Below are positions 15,726 to 24,744 of a stretch of 25,646 bases of DNA, piece after piece. Source of the DNA: BA4 sp044376575 (GTDB taxonomy: Bacteria > Bacteroidota > Bacteroidia > CAIKAF01). Location of the stretch: NCBI GenBank assembly GCA_044376575.1, contig JBILKR010000026.1, forward strand, positions 1-25,646. The letters are read 5' to 3'. Under the pieces are notes generated by a model that saw only the letters and a program-made list of their open reading frames with translations, was not told the origin of the DNA and made no database searches. The translations under genes and the position numbers were made by a program. Each line of letters begins with the position of its first letter. Positions within the stretch are counted from its first letter, which is position 1.

Positions 15726-15986
15726 TTATTTCAAAATGGTAACTGTACCTTCCAGTGGTTTGGCACCATCGTAAAGATGGATAATATATTGATAAACTCC
15801 AAATGGCTGCATTTCACCTTCATGCTTACCATCCCATGGAGCACTGTAACCTACTGAAGAATAAACTTTATTGCCCCATCTGTTAAAAATCTCAACAGTA
15901 CAAGCTTCATACTCTTCTATATTATCAATAATCCAGGTATCATTCACTCCATCTCCGTTTGGAGTAAAGCTTGTATAAATCACCAG
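15726..15986 (-). other. T9SS sorting domain coding segment (gliding motility-associated C-terminal type)
   Basis: Residues about 1999-2084 carry FTPNGDGVNDTW, IEIFNRWG-type (VEIFNRWGNKVY), PWDGKHEGE and GVYQYIIHLYDG, the hallmarks of the CHU_C/type B C-terminal domain. Such domains are recognised by the type IX translocon at the outer membrane and are often linked to SprF/PorP-type partners. No such partner gene lies in this window. Confidence 0.9.
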
Positions 15987-18900
15987 ATCTTCTTTTACAG
16001 TAATAACTACTCCATCCTGTGCTGAACAGCCATCTGTTGTTGTTAATACAACTGTATATTCAGTGGTAGTAGTTGGTGAAGCCCACGGAGCAGATACAAA
16101 TGCACTATTTAATGTTCCTGATGGACTCCACGTATATATACCCGGAATACTTCCAATTGCAGAAAGCTGTATCGAATCTCCTTCAAGAATAGAGACATCA
16201 ACTCCTGCATTTACTTCAGGTGACTGAAGTATTATTAACTGATTAGCAAAAGCGGTATCATTTATCGAACATGGATTATCAGAAATTAAATATGCTGATA
16301 CCACATCACCTGCTGTTAATGGTGATGAAACAAAAACATCAGAATTAACACCTGCAGATGTATTATTAACCGTCCATATATACTGAGGGTTCATACCTGC
16401 ATTTGTTGCCACAGAAGTAAATGTAATATCGGTTCCTTCGCAAATCAATCCATTTGTTGATGCAATGGATAAAGTTGCTGTTGGTGTAGGATTCACGTTA
16501 AATACAATATCATTGGATTCTAATTGAGAAGGCGAAACACATGCATCTAACGCAGTAATGGTTAATGATAATATGTCACCATTATTTGTCGCAGTATATG
16601 TATATGCTGTATCCGAAGATGAAGTTGAAACACCATTGATGAACCACTCATAAGTAACATTTGATCCTGCATTATTGACTGAAGATGTAACATCAACCTG
16701 ATCACCTAAACAAAGTGAAGTTTGGGTTGTAGTAATATATACTGAAGGTGTAATTACCTGTGTTACATCAATTGTAACTGTTTGTGAGGTAGCCATTGCA
16801 GGAACAGCACAACCATTGGAAGAAGTAAATTCAACATAAATGGCATCCTGATCATTAAAATCAGAAGAACTAAATACAGAACCACCAAAACCAGAAGGCA
16901 CACCATTTACATACCACTGGAAGGATGGATTATTACCTCCATTTGTTGCAAGGGCATTGAATACAACAAATGCGCCATCACAAATGGTTGAATCATTTAC
17001 ATTGATAGTAACAGCTGGTGTTACCGTTTGACCAACAGACATCACCAAATTATTAGATAATACAGAAACAGGAGTTGCGCAAACCTGTGATGAAGTTACC
17101 ATCATATTTACTACATCATTATTATTGAGTGATGTAGTTATAAATGTTGTAGAATTATTATTCTGAGCAACACCATTCACATACCATTCATAAACCGGAG
17201 AAAGTCCCTGATTGGTAACCGTAGCATTAAATGTTACTGAATTTCCACTACAGATACTTGTATTAGATGTAAATATAGCGGCAGTTGGAGCTGATACCGG
17301 ATTAACCGTCATCAATACGGGAGATGATACAACAGTATTTATATTTTGACAAGGCTGAGTGGAATTTAGCTGCACAGTTATAATATCGCCATTTGCTAAA
17401 GCAGCCGATGAAAATAAACTGCTGATGCTTCCAACCGGATTACCATTGATAAACCACTGATATGTTGGGTTATTTCCAGTGTTTTGTGCAATAGCATTGA
17501 ACACAACGTTTGTACCGGAGCAAATGGTGGTTTGGCTTGCATTTATTGATACTACAGGTGCTGCAGGAGTAGAAATAATATTCATGAATATATTATTAGA
17601 TACCGCACTGGCTGGGGTAGCGCATGCCTGTGAAGGCGTAACTATAGCAGTTAAAACATCTCCGTTATTCAAATTTGAAGAAGAGAATGTTGTTGCATTA
17701 TTATTTTGAGCCATACCATTTACAAACCATTCATACGTTGGATTTGCTCCTGCTCCGGTTATATTAGAATTGAAGGAAATATTTGTTCCGCTACATACAG
17801 GTAATGCAGTAGATGTTATATTTATTGAAGGATTTAGAGACTGATTCACCGTCATTGTAATTGCGTTTGAAACTACAGTTGCAGAAGAAACACATCCTTC
17901 GCTGGAAGTCATTGAAAGGGTGATGATATCATTGTTATTGAGGGATGAATTACTATATATCACTGCATTTGTTCCCACCGGATTTCCATTCAAGAACCAC
18001 TGATAAGCTGGATTATTTCCACCATAGGTTGAACTTGCAAAGAATATAACATTGGTTCCTGAACAAATATTGGTTGCACTTGCGGAAACTGATACCGTTG
18101 GTGTAAGCGGATTAGTTCCAACATTCATTACAACAGCGTTTGAAGTAGCTATCTGAGGATTAGCACAACCATTTGATGAAACCAGCGTAGCAGTAACTAC
18201 ATCTCCATTATTGAAAGAATTGTAAGTAAATGTGGTACTGTTATTTGTTTGAGGAACTCCGTTGATAAACCATTCATAAGCAGGGGAAGGTCCGGGATTT
18301 GTTGGCGTTGAACTGAATGTAACCACATCACCTATACATATCGATGTTTCAGACGGAATAATTATCAATCCCGCACCCGCAGTTGAATTTACTGTCATGC
18401 TAATTACATTTGAAGTAGCACTTTGATTGGTTACACAAGGTTCACTCGAAGTAAGTGTAACAGAAACCTGATCCCCATTATTAAGTGTAGTTGAAGTAAA
18501 TACGTTACTATTTGAACCTACTGGATTTCCGTTAATAAACCACTGATAAACCGGATTTGTTCCAGGGCTTACAGCAGAAGCTGTAAACACAACCAATTCG
18601 CCTGCACATATATTAATATCACTTGCTGTTATTGAAACTGATGGGCTAACAGGAATATCACCAACATTTACAATCAGATAATTTGATGTAGCATAGGGAG
18701 TAAATGAGCATCCAAAATTAGAAACAAGCGTTGCATTAATTACATCCAAGTTATCCAATGTATCGATAGTAATACTGGATGAATTAGTATTCAGGTTTAC
18801 TCCATTGATGAACCAGGCATATTGTGGACTTGGGCCTGGATAGAATGTATTTGCAGTAAAGGTTACAGGATCTCCGTCACATATTGACACATCACTAGCC

Positions 18901-21900
18901 GTAATTGTAATGGTTGGAGGTAAAATTGAATATACAAACCATGAATAAGATGTTTCAGGTGAAAGATTACATCCGTTCCCATCACAATTTTTTCTCACTT
19001 TAATGATATTGTTTCCGCCTGCTATAGAAAGGAAACTTGGGATAGTAGTTGACCATGAAGTAAAAGTAACTCCATTATCTGTTGAATAACAATATTCAAA
19101 AACACAGTTTCCTACTCCTCCTCCATTATCGATCACGTTGATTAAAGTTAGAGTATCACCTTCGCAAACGTCAGCAACATTTGGTGATTTGGTTGCTGTT
19201 GGAGCCTGTGGATCCAAAACTACATTCCATGAATATTCGGCAAAAGGTGAAATATCACAAGCTACACCATCGCATACTGTTCTCATACGAATTCTGTTGT
19301 TTGTACCCGTAGCATTGATTACAGGAGAAACGTTGCTCCATGGAGTGTATGTTACTCCACCATCAATAGATGTTGAATATTCAAATATACAATTACCTGT
19401 TCCACCAAAACCTGCTGTTACACCTGCAAGTGAAAGAGCTGAGCCTTCACAAACCGTTGGTACATTAGGTGATTTTACCGCTGATGGTGCTGAAGGATCT
19501 TGAACGACAGTCCATGTATAAATAGTTTCAGGAGATATATCACAACCAGACCCATCACAATTGGTTCTGATTTTAATTCTGTTATCAGTTCCTGTTGCTG
19601 TAATCGTCGGAGGAGTGCTTGTCCATGCAGTATAGGATATACCTCCATTGGTAGATGTAGCATATTCAGTAACACAGTTGCCTGTTCCACCAAGACCAGG
19701 AACGATAGTAGTTAATGATAAACTAGCACCTACACACACAGTGTTAACATTCGGTGATTTAGTAGCCGTTGGTGCCTGTGGATCCTGAACTACAGTCCAT
19801 GTATAAACAGTTTCCGGTGATATATCACAACCTGTTCCATTGCAATTGGTTCTGATTTTAATTCTGTTATCCGTTCCTGTTGCTGCAAAGTTAGGTACTA
19901 CAGTACTCCAGGAAGAATAAGATATTCCGCCATTGGTTGAGAATGCATATTCAAAATTACAAACTCCGGATCCACCTCCTGTAGCAACTGGATTGATAAG
20001 AGATAAATTAGCACCCAGACAAGCAGTTGTTGAATTTGGAAGTTTTGAAGCTGTAGGTGCATAAGGATCAGGAACAACCTGCCATATATAAACTGTTTCA
20101 GGAGAGATATCACACCCCGTTCCATTACAGTTCGTTCTCATTTTAATTCGGTTATCCGTTCCAGTAGCTATACCGCTAGGTATAGTTGTTGACCAGGAAG
20201 AGTACGTTACACCGCCATCAGTAGAAAGTGCGTACTCAATTATACATGAACCAGTTCCTCCAATTCCCAATTGTGGTGATGTTATGGTAAATGTACCACC
20301 CAAACAAATTGTAAGTGTATTAGGTGATTTGGTTGCTGTTGGAGCAGCCGGATCAGGTACTACCACTACCTGTATAACATTTGAGTAACCTACTGTTCCG
20401 CAGGCATCAATTGTTGCTCTTCTATACCATGTTGTTACGTTTACAGACGTGGGATCATAGGTAAGTCCGTTCTGACCAATGATATCAGAATAACCGGATG
20501 CAGGACCAGAAGTTGATGCTTGCCACTGATATGTAGTTGCAGGTGGATTTCCATTCGCTGTGCTCATTGTTCCACCACTAGGACTAGTAACATTTGTGAA
20601 TGCTCCTGGATCTCCTCCTGAACATATTGTAATACCATTTGCAATACCTCCAATTGAACCTCCATTAACAGTTGTAGTAATATTATTTAAAGTGAGAGCT
20701 TGAACAGATCCACCACCTCCTTCAAGGTGTCTCACCTCTATTGTACTCGTTGCTCCAAGATATCCGGTCCAAATATTAGGATGTGCATCACAGCACCCAG
20801 GTTCATGTGACCAAACTAAATTACCATTTACATACACTCGGGCATCATCATCATGGGTAGGCATATCTAACTGATATACTCCACATGGAAATCCTTGTCT
20901 CTTATACACAACAACATGATTATCCACCGGAACAACACATCCCTGATAACCAGACGCATCAGATGGAGAACAATTAGAGCACCATCTACTTTCAGTAGAA
21001 TAGCTTAAGTTCGTTTCTGTATAATAACCAAAATAAGTTCCGGTAAGATTTATATTACCTCCATTGTATGCATATACTAACCACTGATTATTACCAAATA
21101 CGGCAGGATTACCTGGAATTGGCGTCACATTCTGATAAGTTAAGGTTCCTCCTAATGATAATGGGCCTCTTACATATTGAGATAATTCAAGATAATGCCA
21201 TCCTGTTGATACCGCAGTATAAGTTAATGAAGATAATGCTCCACAATTATCATCAGCAGTTGCTACAATTGTATATCCATCTGGACTATACAAACGCATA
21301 TATGTATCATTATTTGTACTTGAACAGTTATTAAAATTAAAAGTTTGTCCGGCATTCATATATACAGACCATGAACGGATAGCTCCGCCGTTATATCCAA
21401 TGGATGCGGCAGCACAGGATGGTGCAATTGCATTGGTACTTCCTGAATATCTCCAACTATAATCCAACCTTACTCTATGCTGACTTCCCCCTGAATTATA
21501 TACCAGGTTATCCTGATAACCATTGTATGCATTGGTTGCAGAAGGATAAACATTTTCAATCATAGGAATATTATATGATCCCACTCCCCGGCAATCATCA
21601 CTAGCTCCAGTCCAGTCGCTACCAAATGAACACCTTGGGCTTACATCATCCTCAAACATATCATAAACAACAGTAAAATTATATACAGGAACATTAGCTG
21701 AAGATCTCAATACTGTTCCTCCACCATAATTACATGATCCACTATTATTATCACAGGTTAAGCAGACTGTTGAACCAACATTTGGGCCATCAATTCTCAA
21801 AGAAGCTGTATATTCTTCATTCCCACTTTCCCAACAAGAAGCACCATCCCAGCTAAATCCTTCACTGGTGTAAACACCTGCACCAGTTACCCTCACTTCA

Positions 21901-21980
21901 TAGTTTATATTAGCATTTTGAGAAAAAGTATAAACACTAAACAGTGATAATATTCCAATAAATAGTACGTATTTTTTCAT
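15726..21980 (-). CDS. Giant secreted repeat protein (adhesin-like) with T9SS gliding-motility-type C-terminal domain
   Basis: The product has 2084 residues and is a probable cell-surface or released adhesin exported by the type IX secretion system. A signal peptide (1-20, ending YTFS) is followed by a Trp/Cys-rich N-terminal region (about 25-280). Next is a domain at about 290-435 with the PSDASGYQGC, YKRQGFPCG and PTHDDDARVYVNGNLVWSH motifs seen in other large Bacteroidota surface proteins. A further Ig/PKD-like segment ends near 545. Five tandem 95-residue repeats fill 546-1020 and ten roughly 90-residue repeats fill 1021-1919. A last PKD-like domain (1920-2000) precedes the C-terminal sorting domain SFTPNGDGVNDTW...EIFNRWGNKVY...PWDGK (from about 2003). 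The product has no catalytic motif I can recognise. The gene starts 12 bases after the 182-residue protein gene, so the two are likely co-transcribed. Confidence 0.93.
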   Translation of the reverse strand: MKKYVLFIGILSLFSVYTFSQNANINYEVRVTGAGVYTSEGFSWDGASCWESGNEEYTASLRIDGPNVGSTVCLTCDNNSGSCNYGGGTVLRSSANVPVYNFTVVYDMFEDDVSPRCSFGSDWTGASDDCRGVGSYNIPMIENVYPSATNAYNGYQDNLVYNSGGSQHRVRLDYSWRYSGSTNAIAPSCAAASIGYNGGAIRSWSVYMNAGQTFNFNNCSSTNNDTYMRLYSPDGYTIVATADDNCGALSSLTYTAVSTGWHYLELSQYVRGPLSLGGTLTYQNVTPIPGNPAVFGNNQWLVYAYNGGNINLTGTYFGYYTETNLSYSTESRWCSNCSPSDASGYQGCVVPVDNHVVVYKRQGFPCGVYQLDMPTHDDDARVYVNGNLVWSHEPGCCDAHPNIWTGYLGATSTIEVRHLEGGGGSVQALTLNNITTTVNGGSIGGIANGITICSGGDPGAFTNVTSPSGGTMSTANGNPPATTYQWQASTSGPASGYSDIIGQNGLTYDPTSVNVTTWYRRATIDACGTVGYSNVIQVVVVPDPAAPTATKSPNTLTICLGGTFTITSPQLGIGGTGSCIIEYALSTDGGVTYSSWSTTIPSGIATGTDNRIKMRTNCNGTGCDISPETVYIWQVVPDPYAPTASKLPNSTTACLGANLSLINPVATGGGSGVCNFEYAFSTNGGISYSSWSTVVPNFAATGTDNRIKIRTNCNGTGCDISPETVYTWTVVQDPQAPTATKSPNVNTVCVGASLSLTTIVPGLGGTGNCVTEYATSTNGGISYTAWTSTPPTITATGTDNRIKIRTNCDGSGCDISPETIYTWTVVQDPSAPSAVKSPNVPTVCEGSALSLAGVTAGFGGTGNCIFEYSTSIDGGVTYTPWSNVSPVINATGTNNRIRMRTVCDGVACDISPFAEYSWNVVLDPQAPTATKSPNVADVCEGDTLTLINVIDNGGGVGNCVFEYCYSTDNGVTFTSWSTTIPSFLSIAGGNNIIKVRKNCDGNGCNLSPETSYSWFVYSILPPTITITASDVSICDGDPVTFTANTFYPGPSPQYAWFINGVNLNTNSSSITIDTLDNLDVINATLVSNFGCSFTPYATSNYLIVNVGDIPVSPSVSITASDINICAGELVVFTASAVSPGTNPVYQWFINGNPVGSNSNVFTSTTLNNGDQVSVTLTSSEPCVTNQSATSNVISMTVNSTAGAGLIIIPSETSICIGDVVTFSSTPTNPGPSPAYEWFINGVPQTNNSTTFTYNSFNNGDVVTATLVSSNGCANPQIATSNAVVMNVGTNPLTPTVSVSASATNICSGTNVIFFASSTYGGNNPAYQWFLNGNPVGTNAVIYSNSSLNNNDIITLSMTSSEGCVSSATVVSNAITMTVNQSLNPSINITSTALPVCSGTNISFNSNITGAGANPTYEWFVNGMAQNNNATTFSSSNLNNGDVLTAIVTPSQACATPASAVSNNIFMNIISTPAAPVVSINASQTTICSGTNVVFNAIAQNTGNNPTYQWFINGNPVGSISSLFSSAALANGDIITVQLNSTQPCQNINTVVSSPVLMTVNPVSAPTAAIFTSNTSICSGNSVTFNATVTNQGLSPVYEWYVNGVAQNNNSTTFITTSLNNNDVVNMMVTSSQVCATPVSVLSNNLVMSVGQTVTPAVTINVNDSTICDGAFVVFNALATNGGNNPSFQWYVNGVPSGFGGSVFSSSDFNDQDAIYVEFTSSNGCAVPAMATSQTVTIDVTQVITPSVYITTTQTSLCLGDQVDVTSSVNNAGSNVTYEWFINGVSTSSSDTAYTYTATNNGDILSLTITALDACVSPSQLESNDIVFNVNPTPTATLSIASTNGLICEGTDITFTSVATNAGMNPQYIWTVNNTSAGVNSDVFVSSPLTAGDVVSAYLISDNPCSINDTAFANQLIILQSPEVNAGVDVSILEGDSIQLSAIGSIPGIYTWSPSGTLNSAFVSAPWASPTTTTEYTVVLTTTDGCSAQDGVVITVKEDLVIYTSFTPNGDGVNDTWIIDNIEEYEACTVEIFNRWGNKVYSSVGYSAPWDGKHEGEMQPFGVYQYIIHLYDGAKPLEGTVTILK
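16224..18920 (-). repeat. Ten tandem ~90-residue Ig/PKD-like repeats inside the giant protein
   Basis: Residues 1021-1919 split cleanly into units of 91, 90, 91, 90, 91, 90, 90, 90, 90 and 86 residues. Each opens like P-x-V-x-I-x-A-S...IC-x-G and contains NP-x-Y-x-WF-x-NG. Each has exactly two fixed cysteines, at unit positions 14 and 71, probably one disulfide per repeat. Confidence 0.93.
18921..20345 (-). repeat. Five tandem 95-residue (285-bp) repeats inside the giant protein
   Basis: Residues 546-1020 consist of five units of exactly 95 residues, each beginning APTATKSPN or a close variant and containing EYxxSTxGGxxY, TGTDNRIKxRTNC and GCDISPE. Cysteines fall at unit positions 14, 34, 73 and 78 (shifted by one at the last pair in the fifth unit). 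Middle units stay close at DNA level: 19501-19600 and 19786-19885 differ at only about ten places by eye. Confidence 0.94.
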
Positions 21981-21992
21981 AATATTAAAATC

Positions 21993-22541
21993 TTATTTAG
22001 TAAAGTCGTAAATATATTTGAACAAATTTTTTGAATCAGGTGAATGTTGTGAAAGCGTAATCCTATTGTTTTCATTTTTAATAATTTCAAAAGAACTAAG
22101 ATCACAGGTTTCACAATCAATAAATAAATTCTTTTGATTCTGTGAAAGTTTATATACAAAGAATGTTTGGTCAGACTTTTTTAATTTAATAAATTTCATC
22201 GACACTAAATCAATATAATAATCATACATCATCACTTCCTGCTCGGCTTCAATTTTTAATTGTGATAAATCATCTGAAGATTTTGATGCTATATAATTCC
22301 CAATTGTTAAAGACTTAAGTTTGTAAAACTTGTCTAAATTTTGTGGTAAAGGCTCAGATTTTTTTACATCTGTTAGTTGAATTTCAACAACAACTGAATC
22401 ATTTGATTTAATATTTCCTCCTTTTCTGAGCACTGCATTTTCAGTTTCTTTTCTCAACTCTTCAGAAGCATACACCTGAGCTTCAACAACAATAGACTGT
22501 GTCATTAAGAAAACAAGAAACAGACATGTTCTAAATTTCAT
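21993..22541 (-). CDS. Secreted protein of unknown function, co-oriented with the giant adhesin gene
   Basis: The product has 182 residues. A signal peptide (FLVFLMTQSIVVEAQ, cleavage near 20-22) is followed by a charged region (ASEELRKETENAVLRKGGNIKSND). A mixed alpha/beta body follows, with VVVEIQLTDV, EAEQEVMMYDYYIDLVSMKFIKLKK and FFVYKLSQNQKNLFIDCETCDLSSFEIIK. It has no lipobox, T9SS tail or recognised motif. The only cysteines of the mature protein form a CETC pair (about 142-145). The stop is 12 bases before the start of the 2084-residue protein, so co-transcription and a shared role such as export or assembly of that protein are plausible but unproven. A weak -7 element TATTTTTG lies at 22598-22591. 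The remaining 22542-22690 interval shows no terminator or other gene. Confidence 0.8.
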   Translation of the reverse strand: MKFRTCLFLVFLMTQSIVVEAQVYASEELRKETENAVLRKGGNIKSNDSVVVEIQLTDVKKSEPLPQNLDKFYKLKSLTIGNYIASKSSDDLSQLKIEAEQEVMMYDYYIDLVSMKFIKLKKSDQTFFVYKLSQNQKNLFIDCETCDLSSFEIIKNENNRITLSQHSPDSKNLFKYIYDFTK

Positions 22542-22590
22542 AAGTAATTGATATTTATATTTTTATAAAAAGAAAAAAGTCAATAACAAA

Positions 22591-22598
22591 CAAAAATA
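22591..22598 (-). promoter_or_regulatory. Possible -7 element upstream of the 182-residue protein / adhesin unit
   Basis: TATTTTTG on the minus strand fits TAnnTTTG and lies about 50 bases before the ATG at 22541. No good TTTG lies at the normal spacing (TTTAG at 22626-22622 is 23 bases away), so this is tentative in a very AT-rich interval. Confidence 0.33.
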
Positions 22599-22690
22599 AT
22601 AAAATAGAATAAATACTATTCCTAAAACCTAATGTTTAACAGAATAGAATTCCATGAAATTAAAAATGAAAGATTTGTAAATAGGCTTGT

Positions 22691-24736
22691 TTACACTAAA
22701 TTCAACAGACTGAGAAATTGGTCTTCTCCTATAATATTCACACCCGCCAGTTCTGCCTTTTTTATTTTTTCAGGACCGGCATTTTCTCCGGATATCAGAT
22801 AGGATGTTTTACCGGATATAGAACCTGTTATTTTACCGCCATTTTGCTGAATCAATTCTTTAATTTCATCACGGCTATATTTTTCAAATACACCAGAAAT
22901 TACAAATGTTAGTCCGTTTAATTTATCCGATCGATTACTTAATTCTTCTTCATTCAATGAAAATTGCAATCCATAAGTTTTTAATCGGTCAATAATTTCT
23001 TGATTATTTTTATCTGCAAAAAAACTGACTATACTTTCTGCAATCTTTTCACCTATCTCTTCGGCTTCGCATAATTCATCAATGGTTGCTTTTGAAATTT
23101 CATCAATATTTTTAAAATGCTGTGCCAATTTTTTCGCCACAGTTTCACCTACATATCTTATTCCCAGTGCAAACAACACACGCTGAAAGGGTATTTTTTT
23201 TGAAGCCTCAATCGCATCCATCACATTCTGAGTGGATTTTTCTTTAAAACCATCCAGTTGCATAACCTGTGAAGGAGTTAATACATATAAGTCAGCGTAA
23301 GAACGAATTAATCCCTGCTGAAATAACTGCTCAATAGTTTTTTCTCCCAAACTATCCATGTTCATGGCTTTTCTGGAAGTGAAGTGAATAATTTTACCCA
23401 TCATCTGTGGTGGGCAACCGCTTTCATTCGGGCAATAATGAATAGCTTCTCCTTCCTTTCTAATTAATTGTGTTTTGCATTCAGGACAATGGGTGATATA
23501 GTGAAAAGATTCATCAAATAAATTTCGTTGTTGATGATCAACAGCTACAATTTTTGGAATTATCTCTCCCCCCTTTTCCACGTAGACAGTATCGCCAATT
23601 CGTAAATCCAACTCTTTAATAAAATCAGCGTTATGTAATGATGCCCTTTTCACTGTTGTACCACCCAGTTGAATGGGTTTTAAATTGGCTACCGGTGTAA
23701 TTGCTCCTGTTCTTCCTACCTGAAATGTAATGGATTGTAATATGGTTGAAACTCTCTCCGGTTTGTATTTGTATGCAATAGCCCAGCGTGGAGATTTTGC
23801 TGTTTCACCAAGCAACTTCTGAAGTTTATAATGATTCACTTTAATAACGATACCATCAGTATCAAAATCAAGTGAGAATCGTTTCGTTTCCCATTCAGTT
23901 ATAAATGCTTTTACCTCCTGAAGTGTAGCACATTTTTGAATATATTCACTTACTTTAAAACCTAATTTTTTTGCTATTTGAATGCTTTCATAGTGATTGT
24001 CAGAAGCAATTTCAGGACTAATGACAAAATAAATAAAAGCATCGAGCTTTCTTCTTGATACTTCTTTTGAATCCTGTAATTTTAATGTTCCTGAAGCGCA
24101 GTTTCTTGGATTTTTAAATAACGATTCAAGAATTTCTTCCTCACTCCAACCCTTATCTTCAAGCTCTTTGCGTTGATCATAATTAAGTTTTTCAAATGCT
24201 TTAACCGGCATAAAAATTTCACCCCTCACTTCCATAAGATTAGGAACCTCATTACCCATGAGATGTAAGGGAACGGAGCGAATGGTTTTTACATTGGTGG
24301 TTACTTCATCACCCTGAACTCCATCACCACGTGTTACAGCTTGTTTAAGTTTTCCACCTTCGTAATGTAAACTAATGGCAACTCCATCTATTTTAAGTTC
24401 ACAAACATATTCCGGTTCTACACCAATCAATTTTACAATACGTTGATGAAAATCATCCAGCTCTTCAAAACTATAGGTATTGTCCAACGACATCATTCTG
24501 ACGTTGTGTTTCACCGTATTGAACTTTTTGGTAATGTCACCTCCTACCCTTTTGGTTGGAGAATCATCAAAGGCATATTCAGGATATGATTTTTCAAGCG
24601 AAATCAATTCGTTCAGAAGCATATCAAAATCATAATCACTGATTTTTGGGCTGTTCAATACATAATAGCGATGATTATGAAAATTAATTTCATGCGTTAA
24701 CTCATCAATCCTTTTTTTTGCCTCTTCCTTAATCAT
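22691..24736 (-). CDS. ligA: NAD-dependent DNA ligase
   Basis: This enzyme seals nicks in replication and repair using NAD+. It has 681 residues, normal length. Domain Ia (YYVLNSPKISDYDFDMLLNEL, about 24-45) binds NMN. The adenylation motif is LKIDG with catalytic Lys115. Other nucleotidyltransferase motifs include MEVRGEIFMP, DTDGIVIKV and RWAIAYKYKPE. The zinc finger uses Cys417, Cys420, Cys435 and Cys441. Helix-hairpin-helix repeats (LDGFKEKSTQNVMDAI, ALGIRYVGETVAKKLAQHF, EIGEKIAESI) and a BRCT domain (about 602-681, LTFVISGVFEKYSRDEIK) complete the protein. It begins 8 bases after the prmC stop, so the two form an operon. No obvious terminator follows. Confidence 0.98.
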   Translation of the reverse strand: MIKEEAKKRIDELTHEINFHNHRYYVLNSPKISDYDFDMLLNELISLEKSYPEYAFDDSPTKRVGGDITKKFNTVKHNVRMMSLDNTYSFEELDDFHQRIVKLIGVEPEYVCELKIDGVAISLHYEGGKLKQAVTRGDGVQGDEVTTNVKTIRSVPLHLMGNEVPNLMEVRGEIFMPVKAFEKLNYDQRKELEDKGWSEEEILESLFKNPRNCASGTLKLQDSKEVSRRKLDAFIYFVISPEIASDNHYESIQIAKKLGFKVSEYIQKCATLQEVKAFITEWETKRFSLDFDTDGIVIKVNHYKLQKLLGETAKSPRWAIAYKYKPERVSTILQSITFQVGRTGAITPVANLKPIQLGGTTVKRASLHNADFIKELDLRIGDTVYVEKGGEIIPKIVAVDHQQRNLFDESFHYITHCPECKTQLIRKEGEAIHYCPNESGCPPQMMGKIIHFTSRKAMNMDSLGEKTIEQLFQQGLIRSYADLYVLTPSQVMQLDGFKEKSTQNVMDAIEASKKIPFQRVLFALGIRYVGETVAKKLAQHFKNIDEISKATIDELCEAEEIGEKIAESIVSFFADKNNQEIIDRLKTYGLQFSLNEEELSNRSDKLNGLTFVISGVFEKYSRDEIKELIQQNGGKITGSISGKTSYLISGENAGPEKIKKAELAGVNIIGEDQFLSLLNLV

Positions 24737-24744
24737 TAAGATTA

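Noticed and set aside
19138..19503. 121-codon plus-strand open frame inside the giant repeat gene
   Set aside because: It is a shadow of the 285-bp repeats: it repeats with the same period and has no independent support.
18921..20345. Regular 285-bp direct repeats, considered as a CRISPR or satellite array
   Set aside because: The period is three-fold, the frame is open throughout and the units encode conserved protein domains. There are no short repeats with unique spacers.
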